DNA from: Streptomyces sp. NBC_01233
GTDB lineage: Bacteria; Actinomycetota; Actinomycetes; Streptomycetales; Streptomycetaceae
NCBI RefSeq assembly: GCF_035989305.1
Contig: NZ_CP108514.1
Span: forward strand, 7,110,501 to 7,174,500
Length of the DNA stretch: 64,000 nucleotides
Direction: 5' to 3'
Shown: in pieces, positions 1-10,649 of the stretch
Position numbering within the stretch: position 1 is the first letter of the stretch
How the letters are laid out: each line of letters begins with the position of its first letter
Made by a program: the position numbers and the translations under genes
Notes under the pieces: generated by a model
What the model saw: only the letters and a program-made list of their open reading frames with translations
Told to the model about the DNA's origin: nothing
The model's database searches: none

Positions 1-339
1 CCGCAGGTCGGCGACGGCGATCCGCAGCAGGCAGCCGGGGCTGCCGAAGAGGCGATAGGCCTCGATGACGTCCGGGATGTCCTGGAGGGCCGCCTCGAAG
101 GCCTCGACCGCCTCCCGGTCGCGGCGCACCTCGACCGAGACGAGCACCTCGAAGCCGCGGCCGACGGCCTCGGGGGAGATCACGGCGCGGTAGCCCTGGA
201 TCACCCCGTCCTGTTCCAGCTGGCGCACCCGGCGCATGCAGGGGGAGGGGGTCAGGCCCACGCGCTGGGCGAGCTCCTGGTTGCTGAGGCGCCCATCCGC
301 CTGCAGCTCGCGCAAGATATCCCTGTCAATGGCGTCCAT
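1..339 (-). CDS. Lrp/AsnC-family transcriptional regulator (3' end cut off by window edge)
   Basis: About 113 N-terminal codons are visible. The protein begins MDAIDRDILRELQADG and carries the winged helix-turn-helix of Lrp/AsnC proteins (residues 4-52, with LSNQELAQRVGLTPSPCMRRV as recognition region). The start of the ligand-binding RAM domain follows (EVLVSVEVRRDR). Family members form octameric DNA-binding assemblies that sense amino acids. The gene is divergent from an L-asparaginase gene, and the 139-bp gap contains palindromic GCGCAAT half-sites. This suggests it controls itself and the asparaginase in response to an amino acid; that is inference from context. The rest of the gene lies outside the window. 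Confidence 0.9.
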   Translation of the reverse strand, partial: MDAIDRDILRELQADGRLSNQELAQRVGLTPSPCMRRVRQLEQDGVIQGYRAVISPEAVGRGFEVLVSVEVRRDREAVEAFEAALQDIPDVIEAYRLFGSPGCLLRIAVADLR

Positions 340-382
340 GGCGCAATTATCACCCACGCTGTGTAACAGGTCGGGTGGAAGA

Positions 383-397
383 CGCAATCACATTGCG
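383..397. promoter_or_regulatory. Probable Lrp/AsnC operator
   Basis: CGCAAT-CAC-ATTGCG is a 6-bp inverted repeat with a 3-bp spacer. A further GCGCAAT half-site at 341-347 abuts the regulator start codon. The gap also holds a 12-bp palindrome GCACATATGTGC at 427-438, closer to the asparaginase. The arrangement fits autoregulation plus control of the divergent gene, but which protein binds is inferred. Confidence 0.5.
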
Positions 398-478
398 CGT
401 AGATCGCTCTATCATTGCTGCTTTGAGCACATATGTGCGAGTGACCATGAGTGAGTACGAGAAGGGCGGCCACGGCCA

Positions 479-1480
479 ATGGGACGGATCGTCGTCATCA
501 GCACCGGCGGAACGATAGCCAGCCGCTGGCAGGGCTCCGGCTTCGCCGCGGACGCCGACGGGAGCGAGGTCATCGCGACCGCGCCGCTGCCCGAGGGCGT
601 CTCGGTCGAGGTGGTGGACCTGTTCAGCGTGAACAGCCCCCGGCTCACCACCGCCCACCAGCTCACCCTGCTGCGCACCGTGCACGAGGTGCTCGCCGAC
701 CCCGGCGTGGACGGCATCGTCGTCACCCACGGCACCGACACCCTGGAGGAGTCGGCGTTCTTCGTCGACCTCCACCACCACGACCCGCGCTCCGTCGTGT
801 TCACCGGTTCGCAGCGGCCCATGGGCACCGCGGACGGGGACGGACCGGGCAACCTCTACGACGCGCTGCTCACCGCCGCGAACACGCGTGGGCTGGGCGT
901 GCTGATCGCCTTCGCCGGGCGGGTGCACGCCGCCCGCGGCACCGTGAAGACGCAGGCCGTGGAGCTGGACGCGTTCGCGGACCCCTCCAAGGAACTGCTC
1001 GGGAAGATCGGCTTCGGCAAGGTCACCATCCTGCGCACCCCGCAGCGCCCCGTACCCCTCCCGCTTCCCGCGATGCCGGAACTCCCGCCGCGCGTGGACG
1101 TGGTGGTGCACCACGCCGACGGCGACCCGCTCCTGCTGAACGCCGCCGTCGAGGCGGGCGCGCGCGGCATCGTCCTCGTCGGCACCGGCGCGGGCAACGC
1201 GACCCCGGAGATCGTCGACGCGGTCGCGGCCGCCGTCGGGCGCGGCGTGCTGGTCGCTCTGAGCACGCGGGTCATGGCCGGGCCGGTCACCGAGATCTAC
1301 ACGCACGGCGGCGCGGTCGACCTGGTCGCCGCCGGCGCCGTCCCGACGGGCACCCTGCGCGCAGGCCAGGCCCGCATCGCGGTCCTCTCCGCACTCCTCG
1401 CCACCGAGAACCCGGTGGAGCAGACCCGCATCCTCCGCCTCGCCCTGAACGCGGCAAGCCCGATCCTGGCCGAGGTCTGA
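479..1480 (+). CDS. ansA: L-asparaginase (type I/II asparaginase-glutaminase family)
   Basis: Hydrolyses L-asparagine to aspartate and ammonia. The 333-residue length is normal for the family. Both threonine signatures are present: STGGTIAS near the N-terminus (nucleophile Thr12) and HGTDTLEES at residues 84-92 (Thr86-Asp87 of the second catalytic triad). No signal peptide is visible, so a cytoplasmic enzyme is likely. The ATG at 479 is chosen because GAGAAGGG lies upstream and the conserved beta-strand GRIVVISTGG begins immediately. It is divergent from an Lrp/AsnC regulator that probably controls it, and a strong hairpin follows the stop. Confidence 0.92.
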   Translation: MGRIVVISTGGTIASRWQGSGFAADADGSEVIATAPLPEGVSVEVVDLFSVNSPRLTTAHQLTLLRTVHEVLADPGVDGIVVTHGTDTLEESAFFVDLHHHDPRSVVFTGSQRPMGTADGDGPGNLYDALLTAANTRGLGVLIAFAGRVHAARGTVKTQAVELDAFADPSKELLGKIGFGKVTILRTPQRPVPLPLPAMPELPPRVDVVVHHADGDPLLLNAAVEAGARGIVLVGTGAGNATPEIVDAVAAAVGRGVLVALSTRVMAGPVTEIYTHGGAVDLVAAGAVPTGTLRAGQARIAVLSALLATENPVEQTRILRLALNAASPILAEV

Positions 1481-1547
1481 CCCGCGGCGCGTCTGCCGGC
1501 GCCCGCCTGCGGATCCGGCTTCCCGGGGCTCCGCCCCAGACCCAGCG

Positions 1548-1595
1548 CCTCAAACGCCGGCGAGGCTGGATCTTCCAGCCCCCCGGCGTTTGAGG
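1548..1595. terminator. Bidirectional intergenic hairpin between convergent ansA and meaB
   Basis: CCTCAAACGCCGG (1548-1560) pairs perfectly with CCGGCGTTTGAGG (1583-1595). The 22-nt loop contains its own short GGCTGGA/TCCAGCC pairing. More G/C-rich inverted repeats flank it. This CTCAAACGCCGG element is a commonly repeated Streptomyces intergenic terminator type. No U-tract follows, as is usual in this genus. Confidence 0.75.
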
Positions 1596-1648
1596 AGCGG
1601 GGGTCCGGGGGGCCGGCCCCCCGGCAACGGCGTCGCGCATGCGAGGGG

Positions 1649-2632
1649 TCAGGCGCCGCCGAAGGCCGACAGGATGCGGTCCGCCGCAGAAGTCGGGGTG
1701 ACGGAGCCCGCCCGTACCGCGGCCTCCAGCTCCGGTGCAAGCTCCCGCACCGCGGGATCCGCCCGCAACCGCTCCAGCAACTCCTCGCGGACCATCGACC
1801 AGGTCCACTCCACCTGCTGCGCCGCCCGCTTCGCCGCCAGCCGGCCCCCCGCGTCCAGCAGGGTCCGGTGCTGTTCGAGGCGGTTCCACACCTCGTCCAG
1901 CCCGGCCGACTCCCGCGCACTGCACGTCAGGACCGGCGGCGTCCAGGCCGCGTCCACGGGGTGCATCAGCCGCAGCGCGCCCGACAGTTCCCGCGCCGCC
2001 GCCTTCGCGTCGCGCTCGTGCGGGCCGTCCGCCTTGTTCACGGCCAGTACGTCGGCCAGTTCCAGGACGCCCTTCTTGATGCCCTGCAACTGGTCGCCCG
2101 TACGGGCCAGGGAGAGCAGCAGGAAGGAGTCGACCATCCCCGCCACCGTGGTTTCCGACTGGCCCACGCCGACCGTCTCGACGAGGACCACGTCGTAGCC
2201 CGCCGCCTCCATCACGATCATCGACTCGCGGGTGGCCTTGGCGACGCCGCCCAGCGTGCCCGCCGAGGGGGACGGCCGCACGAAGGCCGCCGGGTCCACG
2301 GACAGCCGCTCCATCCGGGTCTTGTCACCCAGGATGGAGCCGCCGGTGCGCGTGGACGACGGGTCCACCGCGAGCACCGCGACCCGGTGGCCCAGACCCG
2401 TCAGCATGGTGCCGAACGCGTCGATGAAGGTGGACTTGCCCACCCCCGGGACACCGCTGATGCCGATCCGGCGGGCCCGGCCCGCGTGCGGCAGCAGCTC
2501 CGTCAACAGCCCCTGCGCCAGCACCCGGTGAGCGGGCAGGGTGGACTCGACGAGGGTGATCGCGCGCGCGATGAGCGCGCGCTTCCCGTCGAGCACCCCC
2601 TTCGCGTAGGCCTCGATGTCGATCTTCGGCAC
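1649..2632 (-). CDS. meaB: Methylmalonyl-CoA mutase-associated G-protein chaperone MeaB
   Basis: G3E-family P-loop GTPase that gates loading of adenosylcobalamin onto methylmalonyl-CoA mutase and protects it from inactivation. The protein has 327 residues. Walker A GVPGVGKST is at residues 60-68, an AVDPSS switch region follows, then the glutamate-rich ETVGVGQSE and the NKAD base-recognition motif. It is the last gene of the mutA-mutB-meaB unit, starting 10 nt after the mutB stop, which supports a mutase-specific role over the older ArgK (amino acid transport kinase) name. Confidence 0.93.
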   Translation of the reverse strand: MPKIDIEAYAKGVLDGKRALIARAITLVESTLPAHRVLAQGLLTELLPHAGRARRIGISGVPGVGKSTFIDAFGTMLTGLGHRVAVLAVDPSSTRTGGSILGDKTRMERLSVDPAAFVRPSPSAGTLGGVAKATRESMIVMEAAGYDVVLVETVGVGQSETTVAGMVDSFLLLSLARTGDQLQGIKKGVLELADVLAVNKADGPHERDAKAAARELSGALRLMHPVDAAWTPPVLTCSARESAGLDEVWNRLEQHRTLLDAGGRLAAKRAAQQVEWTWSMVREELLERLRADPAVRELAPELEAAVRAGSVTPTSAADRILSAFGGA

Positions 2633-2642
2633 CGGCGGCCGC

Positions 2643-4822
<2,180 letters not shown>

Positions 4823-4826
<4 letters not shown>

Positions 4827-6688
4827 GACGGCACTCCCATCCGGTCGAGTACGGAGGACAGTACGGCGACGGCGTCACAGCCGGCGAAGACGTACTCGTC
4901 CACGGAAGCCTCTGCGGTGCCCGGCCGGCCGGCGAGGAAGACGGTCGTGGCGCCCGCCGCGCGCAGGGCGCCGGCCGCCGCCGCGGCCTGCTCCTCGTAC
5001 AGCGCGTCGCCGGAGCAGAGCACGGCCATGCCGTCGGCGCCGCTCGCGGCATAGGCCTCGGCGGCCGTCGCCGGGTCCACCGACACCGGATCGTGCACGG
5101 GCTCGATGCCACCCGCCTGGAACAGGTTCGAGGCGAAGGTGGCGCGCGCGGTGTGCGCGGCCGCCGGGCCCAGTGCGGCGAGGAAGATCCTCGGCCGGGC
5201 CCCGGTCGCCGCCAGGTGCGCGTCGCTGCGGGCGCGCAGGGCCTCGTACGCCTCGTCGCGCCGGACGCGCGGCAGTCCGCCGGTGGGTCCGGCGGGCGCG
5301 GGCTCGCGCACGACCGGCTTCTCGGAGAGCAGCGGGAACTCGCTGACGCCGGTGATCGGCTCGCGGCGCTTGGCCAGCTTCTTGGAGCGCTCGGCCCAGG
5401 TGGCGGCGAGCCGCTCGGCGACCAGCCCGGAGCGCAGGGCGGCGGCCTGGCCGCCGGCCTTCTCCACGGTCCGGAAGAACTCCCAGGCCGCGTGGGCGAG
5501 TTCGTCGGTGAGCCGCTCCACGTAGTACGAGCCGCCGGCCGGGTCGATCACCCGGGCCAGGTGCGACTCCTCCAGCAGGATGGTGGAGGTGTTGCGGGCG
5601 ATCCGGCGCGCGAAGGCGTCCGGCAGGCCCAGCTCGTGGTCGAAGGGGAGCACGGTGACCGAGTCCGCGCCGCCCACGCCCGCGGCCATGCAGGCCACGG
5701 TGGTGCGCAGCATGTTCACCCAGGGGTCGCGGCGGGTCATCATCACCGGCGAGGTCACCGCGTGCTGCCGCTGGGCGCCCGCCTCCGGGGCCCCCGAGGC
5801 CTCGGCGATACGGGACCACAGCCGGCGCGCGGCGCGCAGCTTGGCGATGGTGAGGAACTGGTCTGCGGTCGCGGCGTAGCGGAACTCCAGCTGGCCGAGG
5901 GCCGCTTCGGTGCTCAGCCCGGCCTCGGTGAGGGCGCGGAGGTAGGCGACACCGGTGGCCAGGGACAGGCCCAGCTCCTCGGCGGCGCTGCCGCCGGCCT
6001 CGTGGTAGGGCAGGGCGTCCACGGTCAGGGCGCGCACCCCGGGCCAGCCGGCGGCGGCCTCCCGGGCCAGCTCCACGGCGGCGGCCGGGTCCAGCGCCTC
6101 GCCGGTCCGGGCCTCGTGGCCCAGCGGGTCGGCGCCCAGCGAGGCCCGGGCGGCCTCGGGGGACACCGCGCTCTCGGTGAGCAGGCGCAGCAACTCGCGG
6201 GCGGCTTCGGCGTATTGGGCTCCGGCGTCCAGGGAGACCGGGGCGAGGTCCAGGTAGACCCCCTCCAGCGCCCGCGCGAGGCCGTCGACCGGGAGGCCGC
6301 CGCGGCCCACGGTGAACCAGAGGGAGGTGACCCCGTTCTCCAGGTCGGCGAGGGCCGCTTCGTTCACGCGCACCGGATCGGTGCCCGCGAGGCGCTGGCG
6401 CACGTCCCAGCCGTTCGCGGTGGTGCCCTCCGGCCTGCCTCCGCGTACGAAGGGGGCGAAGCCGGGGAGGCCGGTGTCGGGAGCCGCCCCGTCGGGCGGC
6501 GCGGTGTAGAGGGGGCGGGTGGTGAGCCCGTCCTCGAGTGGGGTGGACAACGCATCTTCTGCGGCCTCGCCGGAGGCTTCCTTGCCCGACTTGCGCAGTA
6601 CGCCTTCTACAAGGCGCTGCCACTGCTCATGCGTCGCGTCAGGGAACTCGGCGGCCAGGGAGAGCCCGTCGTCAGGCAGGACCGTCAT
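4823..6688 (-). CDS. mutA: Methylmalonyl-CoA mutase small (non-catalytic) subunit
   Basis: Partner of the catalytic subunit, 621 residues from the ATG at 6688 ([16 protein letters not shown]). A longer reading from 6754 adds 22 residues (MRGRDHTGRY...) with no family character and is rejected. The fold matches the large subunit (TIM barrel, then B12-like domain). The DxHxxG cobalamin motif is absent (the region reads [16 protein letters not shown]), as expected for the small subunit, which is structural. First gene of the operon; a 333-bp leader region lies upstream. Confidence 0.93.
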
Positions 6689-6755
6689 GGCTCGAATGCT
6701 AGGGGCGGGCGCTTGAGGCGCACCATACCGTCCGGTGTGATCTCGCCCTCTCACG

Positions 6756-6772
6756 AGATCCTGAAAGGATCT
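6756..6772. promoter_or_regulatory. Inverted repeat upstream of mutA (candidate operator)
   Basis: AGATCC-TGAAA-GGATCT lies about 70 bp before the mutA ATG, and GATCTCG/CGAGATC elements lie next to it at about 6739-6760. Position and symmetry suggest a binding site controlling the mutase operon. No particular regulator can be named. Confidence 0.35.
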
Positions 6773-6980
6773 TGACTACCGGGCTGAGCAGCACCGTTGC
6801 CGCGGTACTGGGGAGTACGTACGGACCCGCGCGCGTTACCACGATCCGTCGGGGATCTCCACGGTCGGGCGAGAGGTCCGTCCTGGCGGCCCCGGCCCCC
6901 TGCGGACTTCTCCCGTGCGGGACGTCCGCCGGCGCGGTCACGGCCGTGACCGGCGGATTGAAGACTTCCGACAGAAGCGC

Positions 6981-7006
6981 CGGTCCCGGGGCCGGTCCCG
7001 GGACCG
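6981..7006 (-). terminator. Hairpin downstream of the secreted-protein gene
   Basis: CGGTCCCGG (6981-6989) and CCGGGACCG (6998-7006) form a 9-bp stem with an 8-nt loop, about 15 nt past the stop of the minus-strand gene at 7022. A nested perfect palindrome GGTCCCGGGACC is at 6994-7005. A Rho-independent terminator without U-tract is the likeliest role. Confidence 0.5.
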
Positions 7007-7021
7007 ATCCCCGCGCCCGGG

Positions 7022-7627
7022 TCAGGGAATGCGGATGCTGTCGACGAATCGCTCGTGCGTCTCCTTCAGGGTCTTCTCGCCCGCCTCGGGACCCAGGGTC
7101 AGGGCCTGCACGAGGTGGTCGTCGTCGGCGATCACGCGCACCCATCCGACCAGGCGCTGGTCGTGTTCAACGGTGGAGAGGCGCGCGTCGATGACCTGGC
7201 GGCCGTCAACCGTCTTCCTCTTGACGTCGCTGCTGGTGAGGGGCTCGCCGCCGAATTCCTTGTACGTGCCGGTGAGGCCCTGGATGGCCTCGTCGAGGGA
7301 CAGCTGATCGCCCGGTATGTCGTGGACGGTGAAGCCGATGGCTCCCTCGGGGATCTCCAGCCCGTACGAGCGGCCCTCGACGGTCTCGCCGCCGGCGGTG
7401 GGGATGGAGGCCTTCCTGACCTGTGCCTTTCCGGGAAGCTCGGCCGTGATGCCACTGGGGGGATCGGTGGTCTTCACCCACTCCACGGCGGGCGCCGTGG
7501 TCACGGCTGCGACGTACGCCGTCGGCGGGGCGGAGAACGCGGGGGCCGAGGGCAGCACGCCCCCGGCAACCAGGGCCGCCGAGGCGGAGAGCATCAGAAG
7601 GCGCTGCGTCCGAGAACGGTCGGCCAT
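7022..7627 (-). CDS. Secreted protein of unknown function
   Basis: 201 residues from the ATG at 7627, which has GGGAAG eight bases upstream; the in-frame GTG at 7636 would abut that site. A Sec-type signal peptide is clear: arginine-rich start (MADRSRTQR), hydrophobic core (LLMLSASAALVAGGVL), then an alanine/proline stretch with likely cleavage after AFSA. The mature part is mixed alpha/beta, with a lysine-bearing repeat of hydrophobic strands (YGLEIPEGAIGFTVHDIPGD) and an acidic C-terminus. I do not recognise a family. It is monocistronic, with a hairpin after the stop and the divergent small-gene pair beginning about 220 bp away. Confidence 0.7.
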   Translation of the reverse strand: MADRSRTQRLLMLSASAALVAGGVLPSAPAFSAPPTAYVAAVTTAPAVEWVKTTDPPSGITAELPGKAQVRKASIPTAGGETVEGRSYGLEIPEGAIGFTVHDIPGDQLSLDEAIQGLTGTYKEFGGEPLTSSDVKRKTVDGRQVIDARLSTVEHDQRLVGWVRVIADDDHLVQALTLGPEAGEKTLKETHERFVDSIRIP

Positions 7628-7844
7628 GCGGATCACTTCCCATGACGTGGGGGCGGCGCCGGGGGCGGACGATGACGCTCACCTGCGGATGCCCGGTCCA
7701 CCCTCCCAGCGTCCGTCCCTGAGGGCGCGCATGCATCCGGACGGGCCCGGACCCCGGCGTGTCTGCGGTGGTCCGTTCGCCCCGGGCGGTACGGGTGGTG
7801 GGCGGGGCCGGTGGCGCGAGCGGTGCGAGTGGTGGGAGTCGGTC

Positions 7845-8153
7845 GTGGCGATGGTCGGACTGTTCCGGGTCACTCCGGACACGGTGTACGTCGGGTCGCC
7901 GCCGAGCGCCGCCGGCGGCTCCGTACGGCTGACCGGCGACGGGCTGGAAGCGGTGGACCCCGACGGCTCCCGGACGTGGACCTGGGAAGAACTCCGTTCC
8001 GCGGTCGTCGAGGGCGTACCCGCCGAGGGCCCGTCGGGCCGCGCGGCGAAGCTGCTCGGGTCGGTGGTCTCGGCCGCGGCGGGCGTCTTCCTCGGCGAGG
8101 GGCCACCCGAGACGACCCTGCGGCTGGAGACGGAGAACGGGCCGGAAGAGTGA
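7845..8153 (+). CDS. Small hypothetical protein, first of an overlapping pair
   Basis: 102 residues if read from the GTG at 7845 (GGGAG seven bases upstream); the ATG at 7851 is the alternative. The protein (VGLFRVTPDTVYVG...) is beta-rich at the start and ends in an alanine-rich helix (AAKLLGSVVSAAAGVFLGEG), possibly membrane-active. The stop overlaps the next start (GTGA). I do not recognise the family; GC3 bias and overlap support a real gene. Confidence 0.55.
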   Translation: MAMVGLFRVTPDTVYVGSPPSAAGGSVRLTGDGLEAVDPDGSRTWTWEELRSAVVEGVPAEGPSGRAAKLLGSVVSAAAGVFLGEGPPETTLRLETENGPEE

Positions 8154-8341
8154 CGGCCTACGCGGCGGTCGCCGGCTACGGCGCCGAGGAGACGGCCCTC
8201 TCCCAGGACCTGCTCGCCCGATTCGTCGCGGGAACCGCGGACCCGCGGACCCTGGGGGCCTGGGGCCGCGAGCACGCCCCGCAGGGCACGCCCAAGCCAC
8301 CCGTACGGGAGTCCCTCCTCCGCACCTGGGCGGGGGCCTGA
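8150..8341 (+). CDS. Small hypothetical protein, second of an overlapping pair
   Basis: 63 residues starting at a GTG whose last two bases form the previous gene's TGA. It reads VTAYAAVAGYGAEETALSQD and ends RESLLRTWAGA. The composition is protein-like (helical, balanced charge) and translational coupling explains the missing Shine-Dalgarno sequence. No family recognised. Convergent with the MerR gene 14 bp away. Confidence 0.5.
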   Translation: MTAYAAVAGYGAEETALSQDLLARFVAGTADPRTLGAWGREHAPQGTPKPPVRESLLRTWAGA

Positions 8342-8355
8342 GCGCGTCCCGCCGT

Positions 8356-9477
8356 TCAGTCCTCCAGGCGGACGGGCATCAGCAGCGAAAAGGTGTCCTC
8401 GGTGTCGGTCCGGCGGATCGCCAGGGGCGCCGTGGGGGTGCCGAACTCCAGGACCAGCCGGTCGCGGGCGCCGGCGGCGGCGAGGGCGTGCAGGAGGAAC
8501 TCGCGGTTGAGGGCTACGCGGTGCCGGTCGTCGTCGCCGTCCTCGCAGACGGTCACCACACCGTCGTCCGTCACCTTGAGCACGCTGAGGTCGCAGGAGA
8601 CGCCGTCGTGCTCGCGCGCCTCACCCGCACGGACGGGGCCGGTCTCCAACGCCTCCCGGAAGGCCGCGACATCGACGAGGGCGCGGCGCCCTGCCGGGAG
8701 GCGGACGAGGCGACGGTAGTCGGGGAAGTCGTGATCGACGCACTGGCCCGCCGTCTGGCGGTCCCCCGCCTCCAGGGTCACGCGGCCACCGTCCACGGCG
8801 AGCCGGACCGGGGCGTCGTCGCTCAGCAGCGCCCGCATCGCGTCGGCGAGCGGGGACGGTACGACGACCTGCACGCGGGGCCCGTCGTGGCCGCTGGTAC
8901 CGGCCCGTGCGACGGCCATCCGGTAGCGGTCGGTGGCCACGACGCGGAGCGCGTCGCCCTCGATGTCGAACAGGACTCCGCCGAGCACCGGGAGGTCCGG
9001 ATCGGTGCCGGCCGCGAAGCGGACCGCGTCCAGCGCGGCGGCCAGCTCGGGTGCGGACACGGCCAGCCGGACGGTGGCGGTGGCGGTGGTGGCGGTGGTG
9101 CGGGTGGTGCCGGCGGTGCGGAGCACGGTCATCGGGTTCTCCCTGCATTCGAGTAGCGCTCGGACGGTGGAGAACTCACTGCGCGCATCGGACAGCCCCC
9201 GTTCAAGACGGCGCAGATGCGCCTGCAGCAGCTTGCGCACCAGGTCGGTGTCCGCGCTGGACCAGCCGGCCAGCACCAGCCGGATGTCCGCCAAGGGCAT
9301 GCCCGCCCGCCGCAGCCTGGCCAGCAACCGGGACTCCTCGAGCTGCTCGGGGCCGTACCACCGGTAGCCGCTCACCGGATCCACCCGGGCCGGGACCAGC
9401 ACGCCCGCGCCGTCGTAGAACCGCAGGGTGCTCACACTCAGTCCGCTGTTCCGGGCCATCTCGCCAATGCTGCGCAT
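8356..9477 (-). CDS. MerR-family regulator fused to a DNA polymerase III beta (sliding-clamp)-like domain
   Basis: 373 residues from the ATG at 9477, which has GGAG upstream (GGAGAGCGAG-ATG). Residues 1-70 are a MerR winged helix (SIGEMARNSGLSVSTLRFYDGAGVL, then SGYRWYGPEQL) followed by a coiled-coil helix (RKLLQAHLRRLERGL). After a Thr/Ala-rich linker (~130-145), residues 150-373 resemble DnaN: LPVLGGVLFDIEGDALRVVATDRYRMAVAR matches the clamp signature, and FSLLMPVRLED matches the clamp C-terminus LIMPMR. The clamp half probably acts as a dimer-forming sensor or partner-binding module, not as a replication clamp; this is inference. Reading from 9552 adds only an Ala/Val repeat and is rejected. 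Confidence 0.8.
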   Translation of the reverse strand: MRSIGEMARNSGLSVSTLRFYDGAGVLVPARVDPVSGYRWYGPEQLEESRLLARLRRAGMPLADIRLVLAGWSSADTDLVRKLLQAHLRRLERGLSDARSEFSTVRALLECRENPMTVLRTAGTTRTTATTATATVRLAVSAPELAAALDAVRFAAGTDPDLPVLGGVLFDIEGDALRVVATDRYRMAVARAGTSGHDGPRVQVVVPSPLADAMRALLSDDAPVRLAVDGGRVTLEAGDRQTAGQCVDHDFPDYRRLVRLPAGRRALVDVAAFREALETGPVRAGEAREHDGVSCDLSVLKVTDDGVVTVCEDGDDDRHRVALNREFLLHALAAAGARDRLVLEFGTPTAPLAIRRTDTEDTFSLLMPVRLED

Positions 9478-9526
9478 CTCGCTCTCCACACCCGTAACTC
9501 TGAGCCCTCCACCAGGTCGAGGGTCA

Positions 9527-9560
9527 ACCGCCACCGCCACCGCCACCGCCACCGCCGCCG
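9527..9560. repeat. CCACCG hexanucleotide tract
   Basis: A run of about five CCACCG/CCGCCG units lies just upstream of the MerR-clamp start, in a gap with no gene. It is simple-sequence DNA and adds the spurious Ala/Val leader to the upstream reading frame. Confidence 0.6.
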
Positions 9561-9596
9561 TGGGGGCGGCGTGCGTGGCGGTGGCGTTGCGGACTC

Positions 9597-9800
9597 GTGA
9601 AATCCAGCCATGGATTTTCGGCCGCCGACGGCGCTGTGGATGATGTGCGGACCCGAAGGAAAGCCCAGATCAAGGGGATGGCCAGGCGCCTGGACCATCC
9701 GCAGCAGGACCCGAAGCTGCACCACCGGATCCTGGTGGGCGGCCTGGACCGGGTGTGGACCCGGCCCGCGGCCCTGTCGGGTACGGGGGCTGCGGCGTGA
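9597..9800 (+). pseudogene. C-terminal remnant of an unidentified gene
   Basis: The last ~55 codons read like protein (KAQIKGMARRLDHPQQDPKL, then HHRILVGGLDRVWTRP). They end in a TGA overlapping the GTG of a ferredoxin fragment (GTGA), the coupling expected of a genuine operon. Upstream there is no body of a gene, only simple repeats, so this looks like the tail of a gene that was deleted. Family not recognised. Confidence 0.35.
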
Positions 9801-9895
9801 TCGAACTGGTCTCGCGTGACCGGTGCATCACCCGCGACAAGTGCATCGAGGTGTGCCCGACGGACGTGTTCGAGCGGGGGCCCGGGGGGATCCCG
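9797..9895 (+). pseudogene. Truncated 4Fe-4S ferredoxin (N-terminal fragment)
   Basis: From the GTG at 9797 the frame reads VIELVSRDRCITRDKCIEVC and then PTDVFERGPGG. This matches the first half of a bacterial 7Fe/8Fe-type ferredoxin, with the CxxxxxC-x3-CP cluster ligands. The second cluster half (expected CxxC...CP) is missing: after GGIP the frame runs through unrelated bases and into the antisense of the next gene. A remnant of a two-gene redox unit is the simplest reading. Confidence 0.55.
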
Positions 9896-9915
9896 CCCCG
9901 CGGGGCCCTATTCCC

Positions 9916-10623
9916 TCACGCGGGCAGGGTGTTGCGGTGCGAGCTCCGGCGGGCCGCGGCGAAGAGCGCCTGGATCTGCGTACCGGACTGCTCGACGTCG
10001 TCGAGGGGGGAGGGGAAGGGCAGCGTCACGTCCCGGTGGCCGCGCCGCTCCTCCAGCCGCAGGGTGATCCCGTACCGGTCCAGGGCGACCGGCAGCGCGC
10101 GCACGACCGCGGCGGTGGGCAGCGGCCGGACCAGGCGCAGCAGCAGGGTGACGAGGTCGTGGTGGTCGTCCAGGAGGTGCGTGAGCATGCCTGCCTCGTA
10201 CGGGGCGAGCGGGTCGGGGTGTGCCGCCTCCAGCTCTTCGAGGCCGACGTACGCGAGGCCCTGCCCGGTCTCCAGGACGGCCTGGCCGAACTCCACGCAG
10301 GTGGAGTCGGCGGCCTCGTCCGAGTAGGGGGTGAGCAGGCGGCCCAGCACGGTGACGCGGGCGCGCACCCGGTCGCGCACCGGGGTGGGGGCGACGTCGG
10401 TGAATTCCAGCCGGATCGTGGGCCGGTACTCGGCGTCGCCGCCCGGCTCGGCGGGGTGCAGGTGCAGCCGGCCCATCGGGTCGCCGCCGTCGAGGTGGCG
10501 GACCTCGGTGCGCCGTTCGCCGGTGATGAGGGTCATGGAGTGGGCGGCGGCCAGGATCGACCGGATTCGCTCGGCGTCGGTGGGCCGGGCGGCCGGGGTG
10601 GCAGGGGCACCGGACATGCGCAT
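9916..10623 (-). CDS. DUF2470-domain protein under iron control
   Basis: 235 residues. The N-terminal part (ERIRSILAAAHSMTLITGER) and the later AADSTCVEFGQAVLETGQGL region resemble the DUF2470 domain, which in HugZ-type haem oxygenases follows the flavin-like barrel. The catalytic barrel itself is not obvious, so haem degradation is not claimed. The ATG at 10623 has GGAGAG seven bases upstream. A DmdR/IdeR-type iron box lies 27 bp before the start. This predicts repression when iron is plentiful and a role in iron or haem homeostasis. Confidence 0.7.
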   Translation of the reverse strand: MRMSGAPATPAARPTDAERIRSILAAAHSMTLITGERRTEVRHLDGGDPMGRLHLHPAEPGGDAEYRPTIRLEFTDVAPTPVRDRVRARVTVLGRLLTPYSDEAADSTCVEFGQAVLETGQGLAYVGLEELEAAHPDPLAPYEAGMLTHLLDDHHDLVTLLLRLVRPLPTAAVVRALPVALDRYGITLRLEERRGHRDVTLPFPSPLDDVEQSGTQIQALFAAARRSSHRNTLPA

Positions 10624-10649
10624 GCGGATCTCTCCATCGCCAGAGTAAG

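Larger units (their letters stand above)
6689..7021. other. Intergenic region upstream of mutA
   Basis: 333 bp between the mutA start and the next minus-strand gene. It should hold the mut promoter. It contains the AGATCC/GGATCT inverted repeat (6756-6772) and a hairpin at 6981-7006 that probably ends the upstream gene. Open frames here (for example + 6772-7194) have no Shine-Dalgarno sequence and no protein-like composition, so no gene is called. Confidence 0.6.

Noticed and set aside
350..1306. Long minus-strand ORF opposite ansA
   Set aside because: Antisense shadow caused by high GC3. Its composition is Arg/Gly/His-rich with no family match, and the plus frame encodes a clear asparaginase.
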